From an uncultured Paracoccaceae bacterium (GTDB taxonomy: Bacteria; Pseudomonadota; Alphaproteobacteria; Rhodobacterales; Rhodobacteraceae): 46,578 nt of DNA. The stretch is taken from assembly GCA_938092015.1 (NCBI GenBank), contig CALKOT010000075.1, positions 1 to 46,578 of the forward strand, read 5' to 3'. Numbering within the stretch: position 1 is the stretch's first letter; each line of letters opens with the position of its first letter. The notes under the pieces were generated by a model. The model searched no databases. It had not been told where the DNA came from and saw only the letters and a list, made by a program, of their open reading frames with translations. Shown here piece by piece: positions 35,023 to 43,975 of this stretch. Position numbers and translations under genes: made by a program.

Positions 35023-36251
35023 GCTTTGATGGTTTCATCCGCGACCCACGCATCAAATATCTCAAGCGCCTTATCGGCGAATGCCTGATCGTTGATGTGG
35101 CAGTCAATCTCGGTGAACTGGATCGGGTCAGTCATCGCGCTGCGCATCTCATCGCAAAACTCTGCGAATGCGTCGGGGTCATACGCTTCGCCGCCCGGCT
35201 TGTCCCACTCTTCAATTCCCTGACTGGTCAGGATAACGTGCACCGGCGCGGTGAATGGCTTCAATCGCTTGGCCATTTCACGCGCCGTTTCGCGCCGTTC
35301 TTCACCATTCAGTCCGGACGATTTGATCAGGCGGTTATGGGCGTGGAACGGACGGTCCTGATATTGTTCGGGAATGTCCTGCCAGCCCGCAAAATCAATC
35401 AGGTCGAGGCAGCCAGGCGCCACGATCTGCGGAATACCCGCCTTGCCTGCGTTCAGCATCCGGTCAGTGCCAGCATTTACAACTGACCCGGCCAGCAGAT
35501 TGCCCAGCTCTGGCAGTGCAAAGTCCATAACGCAGGCAAATCCGCCCTCAGCCGCGATGCTTTCATAGGCCATGCCGCCCATGCCGGTGGCGTGGAAAAT
35601 CGCGACCTCATACCCGCGATCTTCCAGCGCCGGTTTCAGCAGCTTCATGTATTTCAGGCAGGATGAACCAAGCGACGTCATCCCTACCACAGGCCGGTCG
35701 CCCGAAGGCGCCTCTACCGCGCGCGCCGCGCCCAATACAGCGCCAGCCGCTTGCGAAAGCGAAGATTTACAGACGGAATTGAGGCCATAGAGGCCGCCGG
35801 CCCAGAGGATCATCTGGATATCCGCCGATAGCCGCTCTGCCGGGATCAGTGGAGAGAACGAAACAGTCGACACAACATATTTCGGCACACCCAGCGGCAA
35901 GGCGCCAAGAATATCCAGCGCCGCATCGGTACCCATCGTACCGCCAAGGATCACACAGCCGTCGAACTTGCCGTCATCATACAGCCGCCGCGCCAGCGCC
36001 GCGCCGCCCTTGGCCATGATCTGCATCGCGGTGTTTTCATCGCCGCTGTCGATGGCCGCCTGAATGCTGCTTCCACCCGCCTCGGCCACGTCATGCTTGG
36101 ACAAGTCTGTTGGAGTCGCCGGATCGCCGAGGACTGAGATGTCCATGGTCAGCACACCGCCATCCATCGCACGGACGCGGTCGGCCATGTAGTCCAGTTC
36201 ATCATTCTTGGTGTCGTAAGTGCCTACGATCAGGATAGTTTTGTCAGCCAT
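35019..36251 (-). CDS. Tm-1-like ATP-binding domain (UPF0261) protein
   Basis: 410 residues from ATG 36251 with AGAGGGA upstream; a longer in-frame reading is antisense to nothing but would overlap the aminotransferase end and is not needed. MADKTILIVGTYDTKNDELDYMADRV at the start is diagnostic of UPF0261/Tm-1. GGTMGTDAALDILGALPLGVPKYVVSTVS, GMTSLGSSCLKYMKLL, FHATGMGGMAYESI and PGCLDLIDF follow in order. The tomato Tm-1 N-terminal domain binds ATP; bacterial function is unknown. It is 16 bp after the aminotransferase and in the same operon. The TIM-barrel partner often found next to it is absent. Confidence 0.9.
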   Translation of the reverse strand: MADKTILIVGTYDTKNDELDYMADRVRAMDGGVLTMDISVLGDPATPTDLSKHDVAEAGGSSIQAAIDSGDENTAMQIMAKGGAALARRLYDDGKFDGCVILGGTMGTDAALDILGALPLGVPKYVVSTVSFSPLIPAERLSADIQMILWAGGLYGLNSVCKSSLSQAAGAVLGAARAVEAPSGDRPVVGMTSLGSSCLKYMKLLKPALEDRGYEVAIFHATGMGGMAYESIAAEGGFACVMDFALPELGNLLAGSVVNAGTDRMLNAGKAGIPQIVAPGCLDLIDFAGWQDIPEQYQDRPFHAHNRLIKSSGLNGEERRETAREMAKRLKPFTAPVHVILTSQGIEEWDKPGGEAYDPDAFAEFCDEMRSAMTDPIQFTEIDCHINDQAFADKALEIFDAWVADETIKA

Positions 36252-36267
36252 GTCGTCCCTCTTTGGA

Positions 36268-37620
36268 TCAAGCGGCGCTGAGGCCAGTGTCGATGGCGGA
36301 AAGGATCTTCGCGACATCATCGGCCGTCAATACCAAGGGCGGTGACAGGATCAGGTTCGGGCCGCTGACCCGCACCATCACGCCATCGGCATAGATCGCG
36401 TCGTGAATGCGCTTGATCGTGGCCGGATCCAGTGGGGTCTTACTTTCGCGATCACCGACCAGCTCAATCGCATTCATCAGACCTTCGCCGCCGCGCACAT
36501 CACCGATCAGATCGTGTTTTTCAGCAAGCTTCTGAAGGCCTGCAAACGTCTCAGCCCCGCGCGCCGCAGCGTTTTCATTCACTTTCAGCTTCACCGTTTC
36601 TTTGAGGCAGGCAATGGCTGCAGCCGCGCCGACCGGATGGCCGGAATAGGTGTAGCCAGAGCCGATGTTGGCGCGGCCCGTTTCATCAGCCTCAAACGCC
36701 TCAGTGACATGATCCGCGATCATCACTGCGCCGAATGGAAAATAGCCGTTGGTAATTGCTTTCGCGGTGCAGGAAAAATCAGGCTTTACCCCCCAATGCC
36801 GCGAGCCTGACCATGACCCGGTACGCCCATATCCAGTGATCACTTCGTCCGCGATCAGCAGGATGCCATTGCGGTCGCAAATCTCACGCACGCCGGGCAT
36901 GAAGCTTTCGTGCGGAACAATGACGCCGCCGGCGCCCAGAACAGGCTCCATGATAAACGCTGCGATGGTCTGAGCGCCTTGGAATGCGATCTCGTCCTCT
37001 AGGGCTGACAGGCACATTTGCGACAGTTTCGCAGGGTCCGTTTCGTTAAACGGGTTGCGGTAGGTGTACGGTGCCGGAATGTGGAAACAGCCAGGCATCA
37101 GCGGCTCGTACTGCGTACGGAAATTTGCGTTGCCGTTGACTGAGGCGCCGCCAGTGTGCGTGCCATGGTAGCCCTTTTTCAGGCTCAGGTACTTCGTGCG
37201 GCCGGTTTCGCCGCGTACTTTGTGAAACTGTCGCGCGAGGCGCAGGGCGATTTCCACACTGTCTGAACCGCCCGAGGTAAAGAAGGCGCGGCTTAGGCCG
37301 TCGGGTTCAAAGAACTCCTTCAGCATGAAGCTTAGCTCAATTACCGCGTCGTTCGATGTGCCCCGGAAAGTGGAATAATATGGCAACTGGTTCAGCTGAT
37401 CGCTGATCGCTGCCTTCACTGTGTCGGCAGAATAGCCAAGGTTCACGTTCCAAAGGCCACCAACCGCATCAATCGTCTCGTTCCCATCGACATCGACGAT
37501 CCGTACGCCCTTGCCGCCGGTGATGATCTTCGGCGCGTTCTTCAGACTATCCGCCGGATGCGCCATCGGGTGCCACATGTGGCGTGCGTTGTTTTCCTTG
37601 AGGAAATTGTCGTCTTTCAT
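36268..37620 (-). CDS. Class III pyridoxal-phosphate aminotransferase
   Basis: 450 residues from ATG 37620 (MKDDNFLKENNARHMWHPM), AGGAAA upstream. Fold-type I signatures: FFTSGGSDSVEIALRLARQF, KGYHGTHTGGASVNG, LLIADEVITGYGRTG with the Asp that binds the ring nitrogen, and the Schiff-base Lys in CTAKAITNGYFPFGAVM. It transfers an omega- or side-chain amino group to a keto acid such as pyruvate. Resemblance to taurine- or beta-alanine-pyruvate enzymes is general only. Operon with UPF0261, next to an IclR regulator and an amino-acid transporter, so it probably acts on the imported compound. Confidence 0.9.
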   Translation of the reverse strand: MKDDNFLKENNARHMWHPMAHPADSLKNAPKIITGGKGVRIVDVDGNETIDAVGGLWNVNLGYSADTVKAAISDQLNQLPYYSTFRGTSNDAVIELSFMLKEFFEPDGLSRAFFTSGGSDSVEIALRLARQFHKVRGETGRTKYLSLKKGYHGTHTGGASVNGNANFRTQYEPLMPGCFHIPAPYTYRNPFNETDPAKLSQMCLSALEDEIAFQGAQTIAAFIMEPVLGAGGVIVPHESFMPGVREICDRNGILLIADEVITGYGRTGSWSGSRHWGVKPDFSCTAKAITNGYFPFGAVMIADHVTEAFEADETGRANIGSGYTYSGHPVGAAAAIACLKETVKLKVNENAAARGAETFAGLQKLAEKHDLIGDVRGGEGLMNAIELVGDRESKTPLDPATIKRIHDAIYADGVMVRVSGPNLILSPPLVLTADDVAKILSAIDTGLSAA

Positions 37621-37737
37621 GGGGTTTCCTTTCCGATGGGGCGGCATGTGTGGAATCTGTTGTTGGGTGGGTGTCAGAAACGGGGCGCTCGATCAACAAA
37701 TTTGGCACCATCGGTGACAATAGTGAACCTTTGCAGC

Positions 37738-38481
37738 TTATAATCCAGTTAGCGCCCGCTCTATCCGCGCCACCGCCTCTCGCAGCAACGGAAGCAACTC
37801 AGCGCGCCGCGCATCTGTCATATCAGCCTTTGGCAGCGCCAACGCGATGGCCCCTGTTGGATCATCATCGCCATCCTGGAATGTCATACCAACACTGGCG
37901 ACATCGGATTCAAACGAATTGCGTGTCTGAGAATAACCCTGCGCCTGAAACCCCTTCAACGCCGTGCGCAGGCTCGCCTCATCGGTAACCGTCTCTTGCG
38001 CGATCTTGTCCCGCTTTAACGACAACAACCGATCCCGCGTCGCATCCGTCGCGAAGGCAAGATACGCAAGGCCCGACGCCGTAGCATGGTAGAATAGCAG
38101 CTCAGCCGGATTAATCTTGATCACCCGCCCCCGGTTGGGCAGCCTGTGTGCGATGGTCACCATGCCCAGCGCCCCGGGCAGGCTGACATGCGCAGTTTCG
38201 TTCGTCTCACCAACCAACCTTTCAACAGCTTCTTGTGCGATGCGATTGACCGGAACCGTCGCTTCGCGAATACGGGCAAGGCGCAGGAAACCGTGCCCAA
38301 GGCGGTACTTTTTGGTCTCTACCGACTGTTCAATAAACCCGTGCTTGGCCATCGCGACCAACAGCCGTCGCGTCGCGGCTTTGTCGAGGCCTGCCATGCG
38401 GGTAAGCTCACTCAACCCAAGTTCCCGGTTCTCTAATGAGAACTGGTCAAGCACGCCAAGCGCTTTGTCTACGGTTTTCAT
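37738..38481 (-). CDS. IclR family transcriptional regulator
   Basis: 247 residues from ATG 38481. The N-terminal winged helix is VDKALGVLDQFSLENREL, LSELTRMAGLDKAATRRLL and HGFIEQSVETKKYRLG. The C-terminal effector domain includes LVGETNETAHVSLPG, LLFYHATASGLAYLAFA and GYSQTRNSFESDVASVG. It is divergent from the transporter operon, with a 278-bp gap containing the 25-bp palindromic site, and lies upstream of the aminotransferase-UPF0261 genes on its own strand. It probably controls uptake and catabolism of the same amino compound. Confidence 0.92.
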   Translation of the reverse strand: MKTVDKALGVLDQFSLENRELGLSELTRMAGLDKAATRRLLVAMAKHGFIEQSVETKKYRLGHGFLRLARIREATVPVNRIAQEAVERLVGETNETAHVSLPGALGMVTIAHRLPNRGRVIKINPAELLFYHATASGLAYLAFATDATRDRLLSLKRDKIAQETVTDEASLRTALKGFQAQGYSQTRNSFESDVASVGMTFQDGDDDPTGAIALALPKADMTDARRAELLPLLREAVARIERALTGL

Positions 38482-38638
38482 TGAGAGCCTTTTCAATGCT
38501 GTGAGGTCGCAGAGTATGGCGCGCACTTATGTTGTCAATAATGACCCAATCTCGATCTCTAGGCGAGAAATAGTGGGGTAAATCATGAACAATTTGTAGC
38601 GCCCAAAGCGCCACATAAGCAATATCAATCGCTTAGTA

Positions 38639-38663
38639 CTACTTTCACATGTGAAAGGTTTTT
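38639..38663 (-). promoter_or_regulatory. 25-bp site centred on palindrome CTTTCACATGTGAAAG, upstream copy
   Basis: The 16-bp perfect palindrome is at 38642-38657, about 100 bp before the binding-protein ATG and 160 bp from the IclR start. With its flanks, 25 bp are identical to the reverse complement of 43819-43843. Position between divergent regulator and transporter suits an operator, for IclR by proximity. The rest of the gap (38482-38759) shows nothing else I can name. Confidence 0.7.
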
Positions 38664-38759
38664 CCACCCAATCCTTGTGACCAATGGGAAGTTGTGCCTA
38701 AGGTTGCGCCGGCACGGGCCAAAAGAAGTCCGGCGATATGACAACAGATGGAGGAATAC

Positions 38760-39995
38760 ATGGAACTTCGCAAATTAGCGTTGTCCGTTACGGCGACCGC
38801 CGCGCTTGCGCTTAGCGCATCCGCGGCTCAGGCAGCGTCTCACGCCTGTGAGGAACTGCACCTTGGCGCGGCGATCTCGCTGACCGGGAAATACGCCACC
38901 AACGGCATCCACGCCCAGAACGGCTATGACTACGCGATCAAGAAGATCGACGAAGCCGGCGGCGTGAAGGTTGATGGCAAATGCTACAACTTCAAAGTCA
39001 CCTACTATGACGACGAATCCAAAGGTGACCGTGGTGCCACGCTTGCGGAACGCCTGATCAATCAGGACGGCGTCCAGTATATGCTTGGGCCATATTCATC
39101 GGGCCTGACCAAGGCGATTGCGCCAGTTACCGAAAAATACGGCATCCCGATGGTTGAAGCTGAGGGCGCATCGCGTTCGCTGTTCAACAAAGGCTACAAG
39201 TATCTTTTCGCGGTGCTTTCAACGTCAGAGCAGTATCTGGCATCCGCCATCACACTGGCGGCTGAGCAGGCGACCAAGAACGGCGGCAGCCCATCTGACG
39301 TGAAAGTCGCCATCGCGGTTGAGAATGATCCGTTCTCTCTCGACATCCGCGCGGGTGTTCTGGAAGACGCCAAGAAGCTGGGCATGAAAGTCGTCATCGA
39401 CGAAAAACTGCCTCGTGATCTGTCTGACATGACGGCGATCCTGACCAAAGTGAAACTGGTCAAGCCTGACGTGCTGATCGTTTCCGGCCACTCAAAAGGC
39501 GCTGCAACCGCTGTTCGCCAGATTGGTGAGCAGAAAATCAGCGTACCAATGGTCGCCATCACGCATTGTGAAGCGGCTGACGTCACCGGCAACTTTGGTG
39601 ATTTCGCTGAAAGCATTCTGTGTTCGACCCAGTGGGCCGAAACGCTGACTTACGAAGACCCGATCTTTGGTACTGCCGCGAACTACGAAACTGAGTTTAA
39701 GGCGACGTATCCTGAGTATGCTGAAAAGAAAGTTCCTTATCAGACAGCTCAGGCATCTGCTGCGGTTTACGTGTTCAAAGACGCGTTTGAGCGTGCAGGC
39801 ACTTTGGACAAAGACGCCGTTCGTGATGCAATCGCTGCGACGGACCTGAAGACGTTCTATGGCGATATTCGTTTCTCGGAAGCGGGCAACAACGTCGCAA
39901 AACCAATGGTTCTTCGTCAGATCCAGGGCGGTGAATATAACGTGGTCGCACCATCCGCGTTCGCCAGCCACGAACTGGTATGGCCGCGTAACTAA
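38760..39995 (+). CDS. Amino-acid-type ABC transporter substrate-binding protein (HAAT family)
   Basis: 411 residues. ATG 38760 is chosen because the earlier ATG at 38748 lies within the ribosome site ATGGAGGAA. Signal peptide MELRKLALSVTATAALALSA to about AQA-AS. The mature protein has the type I periplasmic fold of LivJ/AmiC proteins: LHLGAAISLTGKYATNG, YMLGPYSSGLTKAIAPV, EKYGIPMVEAEGASRSLF, VLIVSGHSKGAATAVRQIG. It binds the substrate for the permeases and ATPases downstream. Ligand is unknown; the neighbouring aminotransferases suggest an amino compound. Confidence 0.92.
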   Translation: MELRKLALSVTATAALALSASAAQAASHACEELHLGAAISLTGKYATNGIHAQNGYDYAIKKIDEAGGVKVDGKCYNFKVTYYDDESKGDRGATLAERLINQDGVQYMLGPYSSGLTKAIAPVTEKYGIPMVEAEGASRSLFNKGYKYLFAVLSTSEQYLASAITLAAEQATKNGGSPSDVKVAIAVENDPFSLDIRAGVLEDAKKLGMKVVIDEKLPRDLSDMTAILTKVKLVKPDVLIVSGHSKGAATAVRQIGEQKISVPMVAITHCEAADVTGNFGDFAESILCSTQWAETLTYEDPIFGTAANYETEFKATYPEYAEKKVPYQTAQASAAVYVFKDAFERAGTLDKDAVRDAIAATDLKTFYGDIRFSEAGNNVAKPMVLRQIQGGEYNVVAPSAFASHELVWPRN

Positions 39996-40013
39996 GTTAT
40001 CGGCTTGAATTAG

Positions 40014-40151
40014 ACGCCGGGCGCCTAAAGCGTTTTGATTTACATTGAGGCGTATTGAAACGTGAACGCGTTTACTAACGTAAAAGCTGTCTCACGTTTC
40101 AAAACGCCACTTGAGTGATCGTAAAATCAAAAAGCTGAATGCGCCCGGCGT
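40014..40151. repeat. 138-bp near-palindromic element between binding-protein and permease genes
   Basis: The two halves are imperfect reverse complements over about 60 bp each. The ends are ACGCCGGGCGC at 40014-40024 and GCGCCCGGCGT at 40141-40151. Inside, TTTTGATTTAC pairs with GTAAAATCAAAA, and TTGAAACGTGA pairs with TCACGTTTCAA around a centre near 40078. It fills most of the 207-bp gap inside the transporter operon. It resembles a MITE or REP-type element and as RNA would form a long hairpin, which could protect the binding-protein message or reduce read-through. Confidence 0.7.
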
Positions 40152-40202
40152 TTTCGTCACCCATAGTCATAATATTGGGGGCGGCAGAGGGAGGCGATCC
40201 TG

Positions 40203-41114
40203 ATGGATCAAATACTGTTTAACCTGGGGCTCTTGGCTGAGTACCCGGTGGTAAATCTGAAAATCATCATAGACGGGGTCATGATCGGCGCGCTGTTTGC
40301 GCTTGCCGCGTATGGCCTGGCGCTGGTTTGGGGCGTAATGAACGTCAAGAACCTGGCGCAGGGCGACTTCGTCATTGCAGGCGGATATGTCGCCTGGTGG
40401 GGCGCCCAGCAAGGGATGCACCCGCTTTTGGGCGTGCCTGCCGCGTTCATCCTGATGTGGGGGCTCGGCTGGGTCGTCTATAAACTGCTGATCACTCGGG
40501 TGATTGAGCGCGATCTCTTCACCTCCCTGCTCGCCACCTTTGGTCTAGCGATCATGATGGCGCAGATCATGAACCTGATGTTTGGCTCCGACACGCAGTC
40601 GATCAATCTGGGGTACGAGACGCTGTACTTCGCCGATGGCCTGATCGACGTTCCCATCGCAAAACTGATCGGCGTGTGCATGGCCGCGGGCCTTGCGGCC
40701 GGGGTCATCACTTTCATGAAGTATTCCCGCATGGGTCAGGCAATCCGCGCTACAGCGCAGGACAGCCGCGCGGCCAGGGTGATGGGGATCGACACTGAAA
40801 AAGTCTACGCTTTCACATTCAGCCTGAACTCCGCCATTTGCGGTGCGGCGGGCGCGATCATCGTGATGGTCTGGGTGATCCAACCGTTCTACGGCATCAC
40901 CTATTCGGTCCGCGCTTTCGTCATTGTGACGGCTGCGGGTCTAGGCAATCTGCCAGGCGTGATCACTGCAGGTCTGGGGATCGGAGCAGCAGAGCAATAC
41001 GGCTCCCACATCTTCGGGATCGGATATCAGCAGGCCATCGCGGTTATTCTGCTTCTGTTGGTGCTGGTTTGGCGCCTCAGTCAGCAGCGTAAAAACCGCC
41101 AGGTTTTGAAGTGA
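40203..41114 (+). CDS. HAAT-type ABC transporter permease (LivH-like)
   Basis: 303 residues, GGAGG upstream of the ATG. About eight hydrophobic segments. Family features: GVMIGALFALAAYGLALVWGVMNVKNLAQGDFVIAG near the N-terminus, and the cytoplasmic coupling loop RMGQAIRATAQDSRAARVMGID that contacts the ATPase. It pairs with the LivM-like permease to form the membrane channel. It follows the long palindrome and precedes livM-like by 10 bp. Confidence 0.92.
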   Translation: MDQILFNLGLLAEYPVVNLKIIIDGVMIGALFALAAYGLALVWGVMNVKNLAQGDFVIAGGYVAWWGAQQGMHPLLGVPAAFILMWGLGWVVYKLLITRVIERDLFTSLLATFGLAIMMAQIMNLMFGSDTQSINLGYETLYFADGLIDVPIAKLIGVCMAAGLAAGVITFMKYSRMGQAIRATAQDSRAARVMGIDTEKVYAFTFSLNSAICGAAGAIIVMVWVIQPFYGITYSVRAFVIVTAAGLGNLPGVITAGLGIGAAEQYGSHIFGIGYQQAIAVILLLLVLVWRLSQQRKNRQVLK

Positions 41115-41124
41115 GGATGGTCTG

Positions 41125-42150
41125 ATGAGCAAGACGCTATTCTATATCATTCTGGGCATCATCACGGTTATCGCGCCGTTTGCCTTTCCGGCCTTTCAGA
41201 CCCAGCTGGCGACACTTTGGCTGATGATCATTGTCGCGCAGTCATGGGACATGACCGGCGGGCAGATGGGCTACAACTCGCTTGGGAATATCTTTTTCTA
41301 CGGCACGGGCATGTATGTCGCCGCTGTGGTGACCATTGGGTTGGTCTATCCAGTAGGCGAATACACCGGCGCGGCAGGCGGCGGGATCTATACGTTCACC
41401 CCGGACGAGTACTTCCTTGGCATGGCGCTTAGCATACCGGCGGCGGGCATCTTTTGCGCGCTCTGCGCCTTCATTATCGGTTACGTGACCTTCGGGTTAC
41501 GCGGGCCGTATTTTGCCATCGGCACCCTTGGCGTCGCCATCGCAGGCGGTGAGATGGTTTCGAACTGGGATTGGATCGGCGGCGGGCAGGGCATTTCGAT
41601 GCCAAGTTACCCCTACAATTTCGACCAGTTCAAAACGGTCATCTACTTCCTCTACGCCATTCTTGGCATAGCGTTGTTCTTCTTCTGTCGCTGGCTCTAC
41701 CAGACCCGGTTTGGCGCCGCGATCAACGCGATCCGCGATGATGAAGGAAAGGCTGAGGCGATGGGCATCCATACCATGCGCTACAAGCTGATCGCCTGGG
41801 CGATTTCGGCCTTTTTCGTGGGCGCGGCAGGGGCGATATCCGCCTTCCAGCTGATCCACTTTGAACCGCTTGAAACTGCCTACCAGACCATCAACCTTGG
41901 CATCTTCATGGTTGTCTGCGTCCTGCTGGGCGGCAAAGGCACACTGTGGGGACCGGTAATCGGCGCCGTGATGTTCCATGTCTTCAAGGAGCTGACGTGG
42001 AACTATTTCCTCGGCTGGCAGTGGGTTGCACTGGGCGCGCTGATTGTCGTCGTCGTGGTGTTCTTCCAGGACGGGCTGATGGGATATCTCAAATACAAGC
42101 GACCTGAATGGTTCGGCATCGCAGTTGATACGAAGGAGGCGAAGGTATGA
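41125..42150 (+). CDS. HAAT-type ABC transporter permease (LivM-like)
   Basis: 341 residues with about eight to ten transmembrane segments. The coupling loop TRFGAAINAIRDDEGKAEAMGI and the segment IVAQSWDMTGGQMGYNSLGN are typical of LivM. A periplasmic insert around residues 75-90 is Gly/Tyr-rich (GEYTGAAGGGIYTFT). It forms the transmembrane heterodimer with the LivH-like subunit. Its stop overlaps the next ATG by 4 bp. Confidence 0.92.
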   Translation: MSKTLFYIILGIITVIAPFAFPAFQTQLATLWLMIIVAQSWDMTGGQMGYNSLGNIFFYGTGMYVAAVVTIGLVYPVGEYTGAAGGGIYTFTPDEYFLGMALSIPAAGIFCALCAFIIGYVTFGLRGPYFAIGTLGVAIAGGEMVSNWDWIGGGQGISMPSYPYNFDQFKTVIYFLYAILGIALFFFCRWLYQTRFGAAINAIRDDEGKAEAMGIHTMRYKLIAWAISAFFVGAAGAISAFQLIHFEPLETAYQTINLGIFMVVCVLLGGKGTLWGPVIGAVMFHVFKELTWNYFLGWQWVALGALIVVVVVFFQDGLMGYLKYKRPEWFGIAVDTKEAKV

Positions 42151-42890
42151 GCACGATCATCGACGTCTCTTCCGTCTCGAAATCCTATGGCGGGGTAAAG
42201 GCGAATACCGATATCTCGCTGACAGTTGAGACCGGCGGCATCACCGGACTGATTGGGCCAAACGGGTCGGGCAAAACGACCCTGTTCAATTCGATCGTCG
42301 GCTACCATCCGATCGACGAAGGTTCCATCAAGTTTGAAGGGCAGGAAATCTCGAAAAAGCTGGTGCCTGAGATTGCCCGGCTTGGCCTGCTGCGCACGTT
42401 CCAACAGACGCGGATCTATGGTGAGATGAACTGCGTCGAAAACATGCTGATCTCATTGCCTCACCGCAAGCTCAGCCTGACGGATGCGTTCAAGAAGAAC
42501 ACGAGGGCTGATCGCGACAAGGCCGAGCAGTTCCTCGATTTCGTCGGCCTCTATGAAAAGCGTTTTTTGCAGGCGGGAAGTCTGAGCTTTGGTCAGCAAA
42601 AGCTGCTGGAATTCGCCATGGCTCTGATGAACGAACCGACAGTCCTGCTGCTGGACGAGCCGACGGCGGGCATCAACCCGACATTGATCAACGGTCTGAT
42701 CGATCGGCTGAAACGGGCGAACTCTGAGTTTGGCATCACGCTGTTTATCATTGAGCACAACATGCGCGTCATAATGAATATGGCGGACAAGATCTACTGC
42801 CTCGCGCATGGCGAGATGCTGGCGGAAGGCACGCCAGCTGAAATCCAAGACGATCAACGCGTCATTGACGCCTATCTGGGGGCGCACTGA
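42147..42890 (+). CDS. HAAT-type ABC transporter ATP-binding protein (LivG-like)
   Basis: 247 residues. Walker A is GPNGSGKTT, the Q-loop region FQQTRIYGEMNC, the signature LSFGQQKLLEFAMALM, Walker B VLLLDEPTAG and the switch His is in FIIEHNMRVIM. The family-specific C-terminal segment LAEGTPAEIQDDQRVIDAYLG is present. It energises transport with the LivF-like subunit, whose ATG overlaps its stop by one base. Confidence 0.94.
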   Translation: MSTIIDVSSVSKSYGGVKANTDISLTVETGGITGLIGPNGSGKTTLFNSIVGYHPIDEGSIKFEGQEISKKLVPEIARLGLLRTFQQTRIYGEMNCVENMLISLPHRKLSLTDAFKKNTRADRDKAEQFLDFVGLYEKRFLQAGSLSFGQQKLLEFAMALMNEPTVLLLDEPTAGINPTLINGLIDRLKRANSEFGITLFIIEHNMRVIMNMADKIYCLAHGEMLAEGTPAEIQDDQRVIDAYLGAH

Positions 42891-43774
42891 TGAGCGAGGA
42901 TGACAAGAAAGCCGGTGAAAAGCGCGCAAGCGGCTATCACGGCGGTGATGTTGAGACGGTTATTTCAGTTGAGGCGGTCACTGCGCAAGCGGCCGCGATC
43001 GCGCAGGATGTCACCAATGACGACATGCTGGCCCTAGCGAAGAACGACCCCTACCTTAGTATCGACACACTGAAGGCAGGCTATGGGCGGATGGAGATCC
43101 TGCACGGCATCAACCTGCATGTCGCCCGCAAACAGTCGCTGTGCCTGATCGGGCCGAATGGTGCAGGCAAATCGACTATCTTGCATGCGATTTTCGGGTT
43201 TAACGACATCTTTTCCGGCACGATCAAGATCGGCGATGGGTCAGACAAGCGCGACATCGGCAAGATGAGCCCGTCTTCGAAACTGAAGGAAGCAGGCATC
43301 GCCTATATCCTTCAGGACAAGTCGGTCTTTCCGGGCATGACGGTCGAAGAGAACCTCTGGATGGGTGGGTTTCTGAAGGATAAGCCTGCCGAAGCAAAGG
43401 AAGCGGCAGAGAAGGTCTTTGACAAATATCCCCGCCTCGCAGCCCGGCGGAAACATCAGGCCAAGGTGCTGTCTGGGGGGGAGCGGCGGCTGCTGGAAAT
43501 CTCCCGCGCGCTGGTAATGAACCCAGAGGTTTTGTTGGTCGATGAGCCATCCATCGGGCTTGAGCCTCGGTTCATTGACATGGTCTTCGACATCCTCAGA
43601 GATCTGCAGGAAGTTGAAGGAAAAACCATCATCATGGTCGAACAGAACGCCAAGAAAGGCCTCGAATTTGCTGACCTTGGCTATGTCCTGGTGTCGGGTG
43701 AGGTCGCCATCTCTGGCAAGGGTGATGAACTGCTTGAAAACCCGGATGTCGGGCGGTTGTTCCTAGGCGGCTAG
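42890..43774 (+). CDS. HAAT-type ABC transporter ATP-binding protein (LivF-like) with N-terminal extension
   Basis: 294 residues against about 235 in ordinary LivF. Residues 1-52 are an extra charged segment rich in Asp, Lys, Ala (MSEDDKKAGEKRASGYHGG) before the domain begins at YLSIDTLKAGYGRMEILHG. Walker A is GPNGAGKST, signature LSGGERRLLEIS, Walker B VLLVDEPSIG, switch His replaced by Gln in IIMVEQNAKKG, which is normal for LivF. Last gene of the transporter operon; a strong hairpin follows. Confidence 0.92.
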   Translation: MSEDDKKAGEKRASGYHGGDVETVISVEAVTAQAAAIAQDVTNDDMLALAKNDPYLSIDTLKAGYGRMEILHGINLHVARKQSLCLIGPNGAGKSTILHAIFGFNDIFSGTIKIGDGSDKRDIGKMSPSSKLKEAGIAYILQDKSVFPGMTVEENLWMGGFLKDKPAEAKEAAEKVFDKYPRLAARRKHQAKVLSGGERRLLEISRALVMNPEVLLVDEPSIGLEPRFIDMVFDILRDLQEVEGKTIIMVEQNAKKGLEFADLGYVLVSGEVAISGKGDELLENPDVGRLFLGG

Positions 43775-43784
43775 GGCCGAATAT

Positions 43785-43811
43785 CCGCCCCGGCCAAGTC
43801 GCCCGGGGCGG
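43785..43811. terminator. Strong GC hairpin after the transporter operon
   Basis: CCGCCCCGG (43785-43793) and CCGGGGCGG (43803-43811) form a perfect 9-bp stem with a 9-base loop, 10 bp after the LivF-like stop. No clear T-run follows (CGCCGTTAAAA), so it may end or stabilise the transcript rather than act as a classical terminator. Confidence 0.55.
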
Positions 43812-43818
43812 CGCCGTT

Positions 43819-43843
43819 AAAAACCTTTCACATGTGAAAGTAG
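43819..43843 (+). promoter_or_regulatory. 25-bp site centred on palindrome CTTTCACATGTGAAAG, downstream copy
   Basis: The palindrome is at 43825-43840. With its flanks it is identical over 25 bp to the upstream site read in reverse. It lies between two gene 3' ends (transporter and aminotransferase), where an operator is not expected. Together the two copies bracket the transporter cassette. Confidence 0.65.
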
Positions 43844-43975
43844 AACTTAGTCATTGATTCTTATGAATCAGGGGCGTGAACGCCACATTTTGTTCGCTTT
43901 ATGTTCTCACTTATGGCGGGCCTCCCGCCCACTCTATATTCCAGCGTTTCACCACCTTCAGCAAAGCCCGGCGAC

